Notes under the pieces: generated by a model
Seen by the model: only the letters and a program-made list of their open reading frames with translations
What the model was told of the DNA's origin: nothing
Databases searched by the model: none
Assembly: GCF_000321225.1 (NCBI RefSeq)
Contig: NW_004451670.1
Coordinates: 1-64,000, forward strand
Length of the DNA stretch: 64,000 nucleotides
Reading direction: 5' to 3'
Source of the DNA: Odobenus rosmarus divergens
Taxonomy: Eukaryota > Chordata > Mammalia > Carnivora > Odobenidae
Position numbers and translations under genes: made by a program
Shown: positions 36,520-49,500 of the stretch, piece by piece
Layout of the letters: every line of letters begins with the position of its first letter
Numbering within the stretch: position 1 is the first letter of the stretch

Positions 36520-38700
36520 ACAGATCTTTTATTCTTTAAGTTTATACATTAAAACTTCGCATGATGTTGTTGAATGTATGTGAAGGCAAACACCGCCAGG
36601 TAAGTCTCGTCTTGGACATTTGTGCAACTCATTGCCATTCATGATGATTGCAAGAGTTTTCACATTTCAAGTGAGAAAGGCAGAAACCAGATACCTTTGT
36701 TGTCACTGTAAGCGACATTCTGAATTGGGAATCGGCTCCAGATACATTCTGTGTAACACTGTGGGAAAGGTTCACTACACATTTACCATATCATAGACCT
36801 AGTTCTTCTTCATGCTATTTTGGAAATATTATGCTCAATGAATCATATTTTGAATTCAAAAATGAGTATTCACTTGCGTCTAACAAAATGTTGTCTATAA
36901 TCTGTTTTAGCCACAGATTGGCAGCATGGTATATAACTGTTTGGATCAGATTATTAAGAGTGAAATAATATATTTGTGTATACAAACAATGTTATTCAAT
37001 AATAAATTTGCAGCAGTATTATGGATAAAGATTCTTTTATCTCTCAGAGACATAGACAGAGTAAGTAACATCTGTAATAGAGAGAAAGCTGTTAATCTTT
37101 ATTTAGTGGGTATTGATAGATGGGGCTGAATCTCATAACGAACACTTAATAGCAGGTTTCGTTTTCAAAGGGTGTCCTCTGCATTAATCTTTATGACAGC
37201 ATCAGTGACAGTACCATCATTTTGTTTTAGGTTTGTATACCCTGCACCCAAGAAGCTGCTTTTTCCCCACCACATATAGTTTAATATGCTGCCCCTTGGC
37301 ATGTAGTAAGACCTTATATTTATGATCTATGATTTAAAAATCCAGGCTTTTAAAACATATGCTTACCTGAACATGTTATTTTCATATGCTTGTGCTACAT
37401 TACCTACCACAAAAAATATATGTAATTTCTTATAAACTCAATGGGCTCAAACTTTGTATAGACTCAACAAATGGTAACCATTTTGATAATAAAAAGTAAA
37501 GTACATTTTCTAGAGTACAGACTTAAAAATATTGTCAGGGCGCCTGGTGGCTCAGTCGTTAAGCGTCTGCCTTCGGCTCAGGTCATGATCCCAGGGTCCT
37601 GGGATCGAGCCCCGCATTAGGCTCCCTGCTCAGCGGGAAGCCTGCTTCTCCCTCTCCCACTCCCCCTACTTGTGTTCCCTCTCTCGCTGTCTCTCTTTCT
37701 GTCAAATAAATAAAAATAAATTAAAAAATATTGTCAATATATATGCCAATATCATTATCAACACATTAAATCCTTAGTCTCATTTCTAGATATTGAGAAG
37801 AATACTGTTCCTATTTTTGCCTGTACAATGTCAAAATCCTTTTGCCTGTGTGTGTGTGATCCCCTTCACATCAAAGCCAACACATGTCATTCCTGTTCTC
37901 CTAATGGCACTATTTGACCGGTAAAGCAATTAAGGTAAACATTCACCTTATCATTTCCACAGGCTTATTTGCCCATGTTAATTATTTCTCTGATGCCTTC
38001 TATCATTCCCTCCCCTCCACTGTCAACTGGGTAGAATTAAGTGAACTTATTGCAATATACAGAATTTTAAAAATTTCAAGTGTGTTCCATCCAATGGCCA
38101 AGAATCACTGCACATTTCCTGGAAATAATATGATTTGGATTAGGCCACAGGACAAATCTTCCACCTGTATTGGTCTGGGTTCAGTCAGGAAAATAGAATT
38201 TCTATAGCATTATAAGAATGAGGAATTTAGTAAGGGAGTTGGGGATCCCACAGATGTGAGAGATGGCTAGTAAAAGTCTGGAAGGGCAGCCAATGAAGGA
38301 TTGGAGAAGCGGTCCCTGAGGACTGAGGACTGAAGCTCAGGGACTGGAAAGAAGCCAGAGCTCATGGAGATTGTTGGAGCCTCCACATCCGGTCAACATG
38401 TTGGAGAACTGGGAGCTCATAGATGTGGTCAAGAAGCTGATGCATCTGCCCACTGCGACCTCCCAAGAAGAATGACTTTCACTCCATCTTCCCTTCCAAA
38501 TCCTTTGTGAGTTCCTCTCATTGACAAACTCCAAATCAGAGCCAGAGAGGGAAGGGATACTTTCAGACCTAGTTTTGCTGGTCCTAGTAGAGAGTGTTGG
38601 TGGTGCTTCATTAAAAACAGACAATCCAACATAATTCCTATAAAGAGAAACCAAATAAATAACTACTGAAGTGGGGAAAAATGGTTTTTGCAGAGATGAG
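36520..38700. other. Non-coding stretch around one CanSINE
   Basis: A T-run near 36.5 kb precedes AT-rich unassigned DNA. At 38.16-38.57 kb, ATTGGTCTGGGTTCAGTCAG and later landmarks look like an old interspersed repeat I cannot name. Confidence 0.45.
37538..37720 (+). mobile_element. CanSINE (SINEC), sense, young-looking
   Basis: Head GGGCGCCTGGTGGCTCAGTC (one G lost), full body, AAATAAATAAAAATAAA tail. Flanking duplication TTAAAAATATTGTCA / TTAAAAAATATTGTCA at 37523-37537 and 37721-37736. Confidence 0.94.
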
Positions 38701-38713
38701 AATGCATACATAT

Positions 38714-38760
38714 TATTGTTTTGTTTGTTTGTTTGTTTGTTTTGCTTTGCTTTGCTTTTA
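38714..38760. repeat. (TTTG)n followed by (TTTGC)n microsatellite
   Basis: Five or so TTTG units pass into three CTTTG units. The change of unit marks a compound microsatellite. Confidence 0.93.
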
Positions 38761-38964
38761 CCCTCCAAATGGTTCTAAATTCTTTCTTTGGCATTAGTCA
38801 TTGAAAATCACTGAGCATCAATCCCCTCAGAAAGCACGGGGCTACTCATACCCTCCGGTAATGTGGTTCCCAGGGTTGAATTGGAAAATGTATATCAAAG
38901 ATTAGCACATCCCTGCAGCTCAGTATATGAAGTCAGCACTTTGGTAGCAAATGAATGTGCCAGT

Positions 38965-39115
38965 AGAAGCCTAGATTAGAGTGTGGGAGTCCCTCCATTT
39001 ATTGGCTCTGTGAACCAGATAAATCAGTTGACTTCTTTTAAGATTCAGTTTACTTACCTGTAAAATGAAGAACGTAATAATATCTTCTTTCAGAATGACA
39101 GGATACAATTAAACA
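38965..39115 (+). mobile_element. MIR SINE fragment, sense
   Basis: TTATTGGCTCTGTGAACCAG, ATAAATCAGTTGACTTC, TACTTACCTGTAAAATGAAG and AACGTAATAATATC match the MIR core. Confidence 0.7.
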
Positions 39116-39954
39116 AAACTAACTATGTGTGTCCAAGAATCTTCTTTACAGTTAACCTTATCTTACTTGTAGCAACTTGTCGTGTTCATGATGAATGCTT
39201 ACTCTAAGACATGAGAAAACTAAGGGTCTATTGTTGGAAACCAGAATCTCCTAACAGATGTGTGTGTTGCTTGCCTTTGCTGTGACTGAGCTCCAGCTTC
39301 TGGCGTGTTCTAACCTGCCCAGCCCCATCAGGTAAAGTGAGAGTGCCCCATGGAAAGCAACCGCATCGAGTCCGGTTCTAAAAGGGTTTCGTTGTGATTG
39401 CATTGCTGTTTTTTAATAAGCACAATTTCCAAAATGTTTTCTTGGATAGTCCTTAGATATATCCTCTCAGAACTTGACAAGAAGTTGAGCTGTCTATTTA
39501 CAAAGTATTGTACCAAAAGTGTAATGGTATCTGAAAAAAATACAAGCATATCAATTCAATTATACTTGGTAAACCTTGAGGATATCAATCTCTAATCTTT
39601 TCTTCCCAAATCCATCATGAATAGTTGGAAGATTCCCTTGATTAAATAATAATAATAATAATAGAAAAAACGAAATGGTATACTCAGAATAATCCACAGC
39701 TGTTTCAAGGCTTGCTGTGCCCTGTATACCTTTTTTTTTTTTAAATCTTGCTTCTTACATATTTTTCTGCTCTTCACATTTCTTTATGTCCTATACTTCC
39801 TTCACAAACTCACTCAAATTAGAATCATAATTTTGTATGGATAATTTCTCTAGTGTAAATCACTTTAATATACACCTCTCCACTTGTCCATATTGACTGT
39901 TTCAGTGTATTAGCATTCAATTTGCCCTATGATGATTCCTTTTATTATGGAAAA

Positions 39955-40100
39955 GTTTTTCACTCAATCAAAAAGTATTTATTGGGCATCCAGGATATTC
40001 CAGGAAGGTGCTATTCTGGGAATACAACAATGAAAAGGATTTCTACTTTCCTCAAAAAGCTAGTACTAGTAGGAAAGAAAGATATAAAAATAAACAAGTT
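39955..40100 (-). mobile_element. LINE-2 3' end, antisense
   Basis: TCACTCAATCAAAAAGTATT, GGTGCTATTCTGGGAATACA and GATTTCTACTTTCCTCAAAA match the complement of the L2 terminus. Confidence 0.7.
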
Positions 40101-40809
40101 ACTTTTTTAAATAATGAAATTCGTTCAGTGAACTCCTACTTCTGGAGGACAGAGTGTAACCATACAGTATTTATCTTCCCCCTCTACCAAGCCATGGGAT
40201 AATGAATGACATATGAAAAAGAACATTACTTTGAAAGCAATACTAGAAACAGGTAATAATTCCAGTTTCAGGAATTTTAGAAAGTACAAATGAAGAATAG
40301 GATTTGTCAGTGATGAGCACTCGTGCAAGATTCCACTGGTGGGAGAGATGGGAGGCCATTATTCTCCAAAGGCACACACAGCCAGATGCATGTATGATAC
40401 ACACATATGTGCAGGAGTGTTCTGTAGAACTACCCTTCCCACTTGACCTCCGTAGACTCAAATAGTTTTGTGGCATTTTCCAGAGAATCTTGAGAATTGC
40501 AGAATCTTCAGGCTTCAGCAGGCTAAGAGTTTTAGTGAAGCTTCTCTGACTTTTGCTCCTCAGGTTTTCCAAGGGTTATTATTTAAGCCCTTAATTCCCC
40601 TATGTGTTTTAATGCCTTGAATATGTACAGTGGCTTTGGTTTTCCTGACTGCGCCCTGACAGATCCGTCACACTTTTTCATCTCTCAGCTGCACCATGGG
40701 ATTTCCTCCCGTTCTCACTGACTTCCCCCTTACTCCTTTACAGCCTCTGCTTAACACAGCACACATTGCAGGGCAGGAAAAGCGGAGACATATCGTGCTG
40801 GCGCTCTGA

Positions 40810-41335
40810 CAAAACCCTCCAGGGGCTTCCCATTTCAGTTGGAATGAAATCCGTATTTGCAAGCATTGCTTGATTACCCCTACCTGTTTTCAATCCCAGC
40901 CACTCCCCTTTATCGCTTCCTACTGCCTCTCTCCTGCTCTGTCCCCACCAGTGTCTTCTCAAGCACACCCAGCACACTCCTTCTGCCAGAAAATCTCTTC
41001 CCTCAGATATTGACAAAAGTTTCACTACTTCACTCCATTAAGATTGTGGTCAAACATCACATTTGCAGAGATGCTGCACATGCCGTTTCCACATGAAATG
41101 CCAATTCTGTATCTCAACACTCTCATCTCCTAATAGTCGTACTTATTTATTTTTTTGTCAAGGCACATTCACAACATGCCATATGATATTTATTCTTATT
41201 GCTTTGCTTTGTTCTTTAGTTTATGTTTCCTTCACCTTGTTTATGTGACACAAAATGAATCTTTTTGTCTGTTTTGTGACTAAAACATCTCCATGCACCT
41301 AGTATGGATGCAATAAATATTTACTGAATGAGTTG
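40810..41335 (+). mobile_element. LINE-2 (L2) 3' end, sense
   Basis: CTCCAGGGGCTTCCCATTTC, AATGAAATCCGTATTTGC, CACTCCTTCTGCCAGAAAAT, a decayed tail, then GGATGCAATAAATATTTACT and GAATGAGT. This is the standard order of an L2 3' end. Confidence 0.85.
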
Positions 41336-42044
41336 CTGGTGCTTGTGGTGTGTTTGTTGAATGAATTAACAGGGCTGGTGATTACCACCAACACAAGCCG
41401 AAGGAGCATGCAGCTACAGCACCGAACTTCTTGGAATTCCAAAAGCGTTTATACGAAATTCCTTGAGAAAGCAAAAAAGTCAGACTTTCAAATCAGACTT
41501 ACAAGAATCAGAATTTACCAATAATTCAAAGACTACGGGTAATTATGAGTTAAATGTGATGTGTGTGGAAGCACGGTTGTACAAACTGAACTCAATGGGT
41601 CCTTTATTAGCGTAGTAGGAGAACCCCAACACACTTTACATACGGGAACTCTCTAAGTGATGCATGTAGGGCATCGCTTACACAAACATATTTTAGTTAT
41701 GAAACACTGTCATTTATTACGGAGATAGTCACGTGCTGGCTCTAACAGTTTTGTTTTTAGCAGGTCTGGTACGATACATAAATTCATAAAATCTAAATTC
41801 ATTTACCGTAAGCAACCTAGACAGACCAGGTACATTGCGCTAAAATTGTAAAGATTCGCCATTATTCTCCTCCAGTGTCCCCATGGGAATTCCTAAAGCA
41901 CGCTTTCAAGGAGAATGGACTGTTACTTCATCCCCTGATCCTTGTCCCTCCTGTCTCAGCACTCACTAGGTTAGAAAGAGTGTATTTAAATCAGTGACTA
42001 CTAAAATTAGTAAGCGGGGAATCAATGAGAAGCAATTTGATTCA

Positions 42045-42220
42045 CGGTTAAGTATCCGCCTTCAGTTCAGGTCATGATCTCAGGATCCTGGGACTGAGCC
42101 CTGCACTGGGCTCCACGCTCAGTGCAGAGCCTGATTCTCCCTCTGCCTCTGCGCCGTCCTGCTTGTGTGCGCGCTCTCGCTCTCTCTCAAATAAATAAAT
42201 AAAATCTTAAAAAAAAAAAA
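42045..42220 (+). mobile_element. CanSINE (SINEC), sense, 5' head degraded
   Basis: Recognisable from GGTTAAGTATCCGCCTTCAG to AAATAAATAAATAAAATC plus an A-tail. The first 20 or so bases of the head are missing or unrecognisable, and no clear duplication was found. Confidence 0.88.
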
Positions 42221-42231
42221 GACTATAGATG

Positions 42232-42455
42232 CCATATCCAGACTTCCCAAGTTTAAATCCAGGCCTTACAATGTACTGGTTACGTGATCTTGGGAATGAT
42301 ATTTTTTCTCTGGACTTCTTTCTTTCTCATCTGTAAAATAAAACTAATAATAACGACCTCATAAGGTTGTTTTGAGGATTAACTGTTAAATACCTGTAAA
42401 ATACTTAGAACAGTGTCTCATGCAAACCAAACACTCAGCAAAGGTTACGTATTCT
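42232..42455 (+). mobile_element. MIR SINE, sense
   Basis: ACGTGATCTTGGGAATGATA, TTCTCATCTGTAAAATAAAA, CATAAGGTTGTTTTGAGGAT and TACTTAGAACAGTGTCTCAT match MIR order. Confidence 0.85.
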
Positions 42456-44445
42456 TAACCCTTCAATGCACAGCTACTGTTTTGCTGGTTATCGCTCCAT
42501 TGAGATAGAGCCTGTTCTTTCCGGGCCTTCAGAAATGGCTACATTTGTTAGATATACTAGGGAAATAGGGATAGATACATGTGAGTGTTCTGGGAAAAGT
42601 CTAAATTTAAGTAGTGTCAAGAATATTTCTTGTATGGAATGAGTTTATCATAACAAGCTATGGTTTCATCTGATTAAGCCAGAAAAATGGATCTTTTCCC
42701 CTGTATAATCGTAGACTGCAGAGAATCACAATTTAAATAGAACACAGACTGAGTCAAAATTACTCCGTTCGCCTATCAGCCACATTTCGATGTCTTCCTG
42801 TTCCCTTGAGATAAAAGTTTGATGGTGGCTGACTTAGAGAGATTAAAATTCTTACCACCAGGTGATTAGATTTGAAGTAATTCCCTGTGAAAAACTGAAG
42901 TTATAAAATTTTAACTTGCCAAGCCCTGTGGCTGATTAGTTCAAATTTAAGTTATTAGCCCCTAGGAAATGCTCTGAAACTTCTAATAGACCAGAGCAGG
43001 GTCTCTAGGCTCTCCTGAAGGCCTCAGTAGACCAAAACCGTCCAACCATTTTGACAAAAAGTTTATTCCTGAAGAATAAAGTAAAATTTAAAGATCCACA
43101 AAAATTGATTACGGTGCTCATAAATGAATTAAGAAGTTGCCTAGAGCTGGCTAGGTCAGGAATATAAATTAGAAAAAGGATTCATGATGATTTTAAATTC
43201 AATGTCATATCACTACAAATGATATCTCTCCCTCCTCCCTTATAAGTCCCAACAAGAATTGAGAAATGCCCACCCCATGAAAGGGAACACCTGTTCATTG
43301 TCAACATATGCATTATAGTCACATACATTTTAATAGTTAGTGTTATAGAACTAATATTTCAGAAATAATTTAGCCAGTATATGAAATTTAACTAGGCAAC
43401 ATTTCATAAGGTAAGCAAAAGATTCTCAGGGAAGAATTTTAAAATGCTCTTAGCAAGGATAAGAATGCCAGTTAAAATCCATCGGAATCCTCCAGCCGGT
43501 AAAACAGAAAACATACCAGATACATCAAGAGGGAGTGTGATAAAGGGAATCTGTTGCGTAGGTTGGAAGGCCAGGAAAACAAAGAAGGAATAAGGAGGTA
43601 ACACAAGGATCATAAGCTATGTGAAGGCTGACCAGCCCTCAGACTCAGGAAACAATGGGAACAAGCTGAGGTTTTCTTATCCAGAATCTAGAAGGTGTCC
43701 TGCAGAGGCAGGGCTCAGCAGTCTGAGGAGGACACTCGGGCTGCTGCAGATACCTTTGAGGGATGCTAGGAGGCGTGGTCTCCAAGTGCCAAAAAACGCT
43801 GAGGCTGTTGTTGAATCCATGCGAGGATGCTTGGATGATGCTGACAGGGACAGGAAGCAAACAGCAAGAAATTCTCCGAGGTCCTCTGCTGACTCCATCT
43901 TCCTCTACTCCTCTATTAGGAGATCTGAGCAGGGACCAGCTGGCAAAGGAAATGACCAGCGTGCTGAGTTCCAGGCCTGGTCATTCAGAGCCGTCAATTT
44001 GAAGGTGAGATAGTTTATCTCACCACCAGGCACAGTCCTTAAATAAACGATACTTATTTACAAAATACGAAAGGGAAAGCGTCTGGTCAGAAAATACCTA
44101 CCTATTTTATAAGTCTCAATGTAAATGGGAGAAAATCTTAGCTATAAGAAAGGGAGTAGAGAGTGTTTTCTCCTAACTGCATTAACACTTTATAAGATAC
44201 TTTATTATCAGTTAAAGACGTAATCATCTTTAACACATAAAGACTGTCCTTTCAGAAAGTTGGGCCGAATATATTAAAGGAAAATGTGTTCATAGTATAC
44301 ATCTTAACAATGATGATCCACTTGCAAGAGCTGCATTTTAAAGAGTGATATTTTAAAAACCACACTTCCATTCCTGAAGTTAGCATATGTGAGAAGTTAA
44401 AACTCATGAACGACCCATGGTTGCTAAGTATACTGAATTGGTACA

Positions 44446-44465
44446 TACGTATCAATTGATACGTA
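44446..44465. repeat. Perfect 20-bp palindrome
   Basis: TACGTATCAATTGATACGTA reads the same on both strands. A related GTATTGATAC follows at 44467-44476. Confidence 0.95.
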
Positions 44466-45584
44466 AGTATTGATACTTCAAGCAATTCTATTTAAATGTT
44501 ATTCTAGGTTTTTGTGCTTCAAAACTTACCTTTTTTATTTGTTTGTTTGTATCCTGTGTGTGCTTCTTTGGAAACCACAATGTGCTGATTAATTTTTTTT
44601 TTTTTAAAAGCTAGTGTATACCTGTCACACTTGTTATACAATAGTACTTCTTCAGGCTTACTTTAGAATCCAGCTTAGTTCTATAACTTCTAGAAGGAAG
44701 AGCTAAATAAATATAGGCCAGGTATCAAGTCAGGACAGTGCTTCTGTGACAAATGAAGAAATTTAGTTACTTCTTAAATGTAATTTTTCTACTCATTGGG
44801 TCATTTAATAGACCCACATTGACTGTGCACTACGAACAGAGGGTTCAAACAGCTATTTTTAAGAGCACATAAGTAGTATGAAGTGAACCTAAAGTCTGAA
44901 TTTGAATTTTTCCTGTTCAGAAAGGATGCATTATTTTTAGTGCATTATACCACATTTTATATCATAATTGTGGCCTGGAGACTGCAATTTTCTATATAAC
45001 TGTCTATATGCTTGCTTATCCACTATTCATATCATGCAAATTTATATCGAACAATTGTCTGGGATTGAAAACAGGATTTTCTTTTAAGTGTTGATATTTC
45101 TGTGTATATTTGATGACTAGGGCTTTTGGGGTCACTTTGGAGCTCCAGAGTTCAATAAAATAACGCAAGAAAGTAAGCATCAGAGAAAACGTCATTCCAG
45201 TGAATAACCATCAGTGTGTTCTGGAAGTCAGTCATTTCACTGTGAAGATGAGAAAGCTGGAAATCATTTTTCATGACTGCTCGTTATGGATGATGTATTT
45301 GTTCCATGTCAATAATAAATGAAGTTTACACATGACTTAGGAAACACTACATATTTAAAATGTATTATAGTATATAAAAATATCCTCCAATGCATTGTCA
45401 TTTGACCTTTAAATGCGACAGGGTGGAGAGAAGTTGCTATAATATATATTTTTACAGATGAGGAAACAAAAACCTATGGGGTTACTATGAATACGAGCTA
45501 ATGCTATGTTGACTATTAGAGAGCCATATGCACATGGATGAAGACTGCTGACTGATTCGGGCATTAATCAGATTAGGTTGGTGC

Positions 45585-45700
45585 CAGATTTATCACTCCC
45601 TGTCATGCAATCTTAGAAAAGTTAATAGAAAACTCTCTTCAATTTCCTCATATGTACAACGGAATAACAACAACCATAACAATGAGTATCGTTATTATTA
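45585..45700 (+). mobile_element. MIR-like fragment, sense
   Basis: ATGCAATCTTAGAAAAGTTA, CTTCAATTTCCTCATATGTA and CAACGGAATAACAACAACCA resemble a MIR core. Confidence 0.5.
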
Positions 45701-46139
45701 GTGTTAGGACTGCTAAGATGACCAAGAGAACACTTGATTGTAAAACACTCTCAATGATGTTTGGGACATAGGACTCAATGGGTTGGTTAGTTAGCCAATC
45801 ATAATCTTGAGCATTAAAAAAATATGGCAGAAAATAAATAGAAAAGCAAAACAGATATTTCTGGATATCTAACAACCAGTTAATTCTTTTTTAGTGTTTT
45901 GTTTTTGTATTGTTTCAATTTCCTTTACTTATTCCAGTCTCATTCAACTGAGCAAACATACTGCTGTCAGAGGATTTGACTTAAAGTATAATTCATAAAC
46001 CATATCATGCTAAGAAACATTAAAATATTCTCCTTATAATAAAATATGAACTCCTTTAGATGAAACTGTATGCGCTCAGAAATTATGATGTAAATGCCAA
46101 CCGACTCTTTCAACTATATTTACTATTTCTCCTTTTGTC

Positions 46140-46364
46140 TACTCCAACGCACCAGGTAACTCAAATAAATATGTGGCTTCCCAACTACTCCCTGCTCCAA
46201 TTTCTCTAGGTGAAAATCTTTCCTTGCCCCACTATTTGATGGTCTCCAACTTTCAAGATCTGCTTAAAAGGACGACTACTCATTAAACCTTTCTTGATCC
46301 CCTTGAGAAGATATTTGTATCCCATTTTCATGCTACCAACTTCTTTATTATGAAACATCATCTG
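46140..46364 (+). mobile_element. LINE-2-like fragment, interrupted by a CanSINE
   Basis: CTACTCCCTGCTCCAATTTC, TCAAGATCTGCTTAAAAGG and AAACCTTTCTTGATCCCCTT match L2 style. Beyond the SINE at 46365-46582 the L2-like text may continue to about 46.66 kb. Confidence 0.55.
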
Positions 46365-46582
46365 GTGGTAACTGGGTGGCTCAATCGGGTAAGTGGCTGA
46401 CTCTTGGTTTGGGCTCAGGTCGTGATCTCAGGGTCCTGAGATCCAACCCCACATTGGGCTCCATGCTCAGCTCGGAGTCTGCTTGGGATTCTCTTTCCCC
46501 CTCCTTCTGCCCCTCCCCCTGCTCGCATATGCTTGTGCTCTCTCTTTCTCTCTCTCTCAAGTAAATAAATAAAATCTTTAAA
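46365..46582 (+). mobile_element. CanSINE (SINEC), sense, older subfamily, inside L2-like DNA
   Basis: Head GTGGTAACTGGGTGGCTCAA, the TGACTCTTGGTTTGGGCTCA variant and a CAAGTAAATAAATAAAATC tail. Flanking duplication ACATCATCTG / AAATCATCTG ending at 46364 and 46592. It splits an L2-like fragment. Confidence 0.92.
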
Positions 46583-46599
46583 AAATCATCTGCATTGTA

Positions 46600-49500
46600 G
46601 TCTCCTGACAATTGAATATATTTTATCTTCCATACAAGATTATGAAGGAGATAACTAGTTAGCTTTTTAAGGTGAAAAAGTTGGCAAATAATTTTGGGCT
46701 CCATATTTCTGATCTAGCTTCTCTAAACACCCTTCCTTCTCTGAAGCTCCATAATCATGTTCCCCAATAGATTGCTGCCTTTGTTTTTTCATCCCCAAAG
46801 CATTTAGGCAGAATCCCAGTATATAGATTGTACAGGATCAAAAAAGACTGGCTATGTTGATATTAAATTTAACTCATGAGAAAGTGACAAAAGAGTACAA
46901 ATATTATAATATGACATAACATAAATGTTTTCTTTTAAATAATTTATAATTCTGTTTTGGGCTCACTGTTACATTTTGTGTCTACATCTATGACTATTAG
47001 GAGAGCAAAAAAATAACTTTTCAAAGAACTGACCAATGTAAAATGGCATGCCTCAGACCTTGGATCGGTGGTAGAAGTTGGGGACAAACCAGAATATATT
47101 GAACTGCACAATTACCGGAGTATAAAGCAGTGGTTTAACTACATAATCGTACTGGTGCAGAAATAAACAATTTTCTGGAGACCAACCCTAGACCTCGTAA
47201 GTGACGTTAAGTCTGAAGCAGGTAGAGTTTATTATTCCTACCTCTGAGGAAAGCATATTAAGAGGGCATTTACTTCTTTATAATGCACAAGGAAGTACAG
47301 AACCAGAGGCCACAATAAAAAAATGTGAGGTATTAAGAGTGTCTGATATTGGTCATCCATGTCTGGTATTTCTATGACACTGTTGGATTTATCCAGGTGA
47401 TATTAGTCAGTTAAAGTCAGTTAAAGAAATTTGTAGTACAATTTAAACAACTCATTAATAAAATGAATCAGGATAAATCTATGTTAACAAAGGACCTCAG
47501 ATTTATGGAACAAGATTATTTATAAAAACACATCTCTGGCTATTTTTACAATATATTTTACTTTGCTACTTTTTAAGAGAGGAATGGGAAATATTAATTA
47601 AATGGATAAGAGATTTATAATAAGTTCCAGTCCTGATTCTTCTATTCTTCATCTATTTAACAATTTGCTGGCTGGGCTCTCTGTGCCATATTGTGACAGA
47701 TAGAAACAAGCAAAAGGAAGAAATAATCATAAATAGACATGATATCAAAACTCACTCACTTCAGTGAAGTTGGAAAAACCTAAAACTCACTTTTCAAATC
47801 ATATACATTTAGGATTCAGAGAATTTTACAGATTTTATTTATTTAACCTCCCTCCAGAGCTGTAATCTGACAGGACTCATTTTCATCACTGAAATATACA
47901 AACTTATAATAAGATAAAATGCTATTTATTTTACCACCGAAACATCAATAAATTATTTGCCATTACTTTAATTAAGGTAACAGGAACCAGTATCATATTT
48001 TGTCATTTATTATAATATTTGGAGGTTGAAGAAAATCCATTCATGGGATTTTTTTTAAAAGCTATCAAATTTGAGGAAAACCCAAATTCCTAAGGGAAAA
48101 AAACAAAGAAGAAGTTGATGCAACAGCTTACATGAATATTCATTCAGTTTTTGTCAAAGACCTAAATTTATTAACCACCAGGAATACCAGTTTATGGAGT
48201 CAGGCCCGTTGAAGTATTTTTAGTGGGGAAAAAAAATGGTGCAAAACAGGAAAGTCAACATTTCCACAATGTGGATTGTTCTCCTTTAAAAGTTCATTTA
48301 TCTCCAGTTACGTTTGTAGCCACATTTTAATTATCTGACCAAATGAAAGTGAATTATGGAAAATCAACATCACATATCTCTACTTTGCAATATGATGCAT
48401 AGGAAGTGCGTGTATATAATAAAATCAGGTACAAAAAAATCGCATCTCCAAGTTGGCACACCAATCCTGACTCAGGCAACTGAAATGCACTTGTGTAAGC
48501 CGTATTTGAATTCACTTTATCAAAAAATATAATTATTTATTAAAATAACTTGATTTGAAACATCCTGAAACATCTTGTACATCTTGAAACATCTCATTCC
48601 TTTACTACAATGTGTCTCCCCATTTGAATGTAAAACAAAGGTTGATATTCAGGTGATAGGATCTGATGTGCCAGTAAATAGGAGTTTTTAATATATGGAT
48701 AAATGTCAGTCCTGGCTTTTAAAGAGCCTCCTCCAGGGGCCTCCCAGGTATTGTGGAGTCCTATACTTTCAAGATCCAGCATCTAGAGTTATACTGAGGG
48801 CCAACAGGAAGCCCCAGGTCCCTGCCTCCATGTCATCACTACCTTCTCTTATGATTCGTCAATGGCCATTGTTAAATATTATAAGTATGACCACTGAGGA
48901 GACCTAGTCTTCTTTTGAAATGTTTCTGTTTTCCCATGGAGCTGTTGTGTATTAAACATACGTAAGAAATCCATCTTTATCATTTTACTTAGTGTGGTTG
49001 GACTTTTTGTTGTTGTTTCATTAGCGGATTTCGGGTGCAAATATCTTTTAAGCACTGAAACAGCAGATCAGAAGCATTCTGCATATTTAGGGAGAACTGC
49101 CTGTGGACAGCTATAGGACAAGTGAACGGCAAAGTGGTTCACTTAATCTATTTTCCTTTTTTTTTTTTGCTGTTATAAATAAGACTTGACATGAATATCA
49201 TACTTTTTTGAGATTATTCATTCAAATTGTAAAGGGTCCTATGAAGATTTCTAAATTGGGAAAGTAAAATATGACTAATCACTTCAAAAATAATCTGTGG
49301 ATGCATTAAATTTGAATTAAAGGACATAAGAGTTGACATGCAATTAAATAAATCAGTAAAGTCAAATACTAAAGACCAAATTATGACATAAGCAGTGTAT
49401 ATAAAATCTGTAGCAAAACAACAGAAATAATCTTTCTTTATCATGTTCAATATATATTTTTTCTATTCATCAGTTTATCACATTCACGGAAGTGATTATT

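Larger units (their letters stand above)
41336..45584. other. Non-coding; possible conserved blocks, no gene
   Basis: 41.57-42.03 kb keeps an unusual number of CpGs for AT-rich DNA. 42.84-42.99 kb is homeodomain-site rich (GTGGCTGATTAG, AAGTTATTAGCCCC). The 130-codon frame at 43621-44013 shows no motif. The palindrome is at 44446. Confidence 0.45.

Noticed and set aside
43621..44013. 130-codon plus-strand frame
   Set aside because: Open frames of similar length exist on the opposite strand, and no motif or splice structure is visible.
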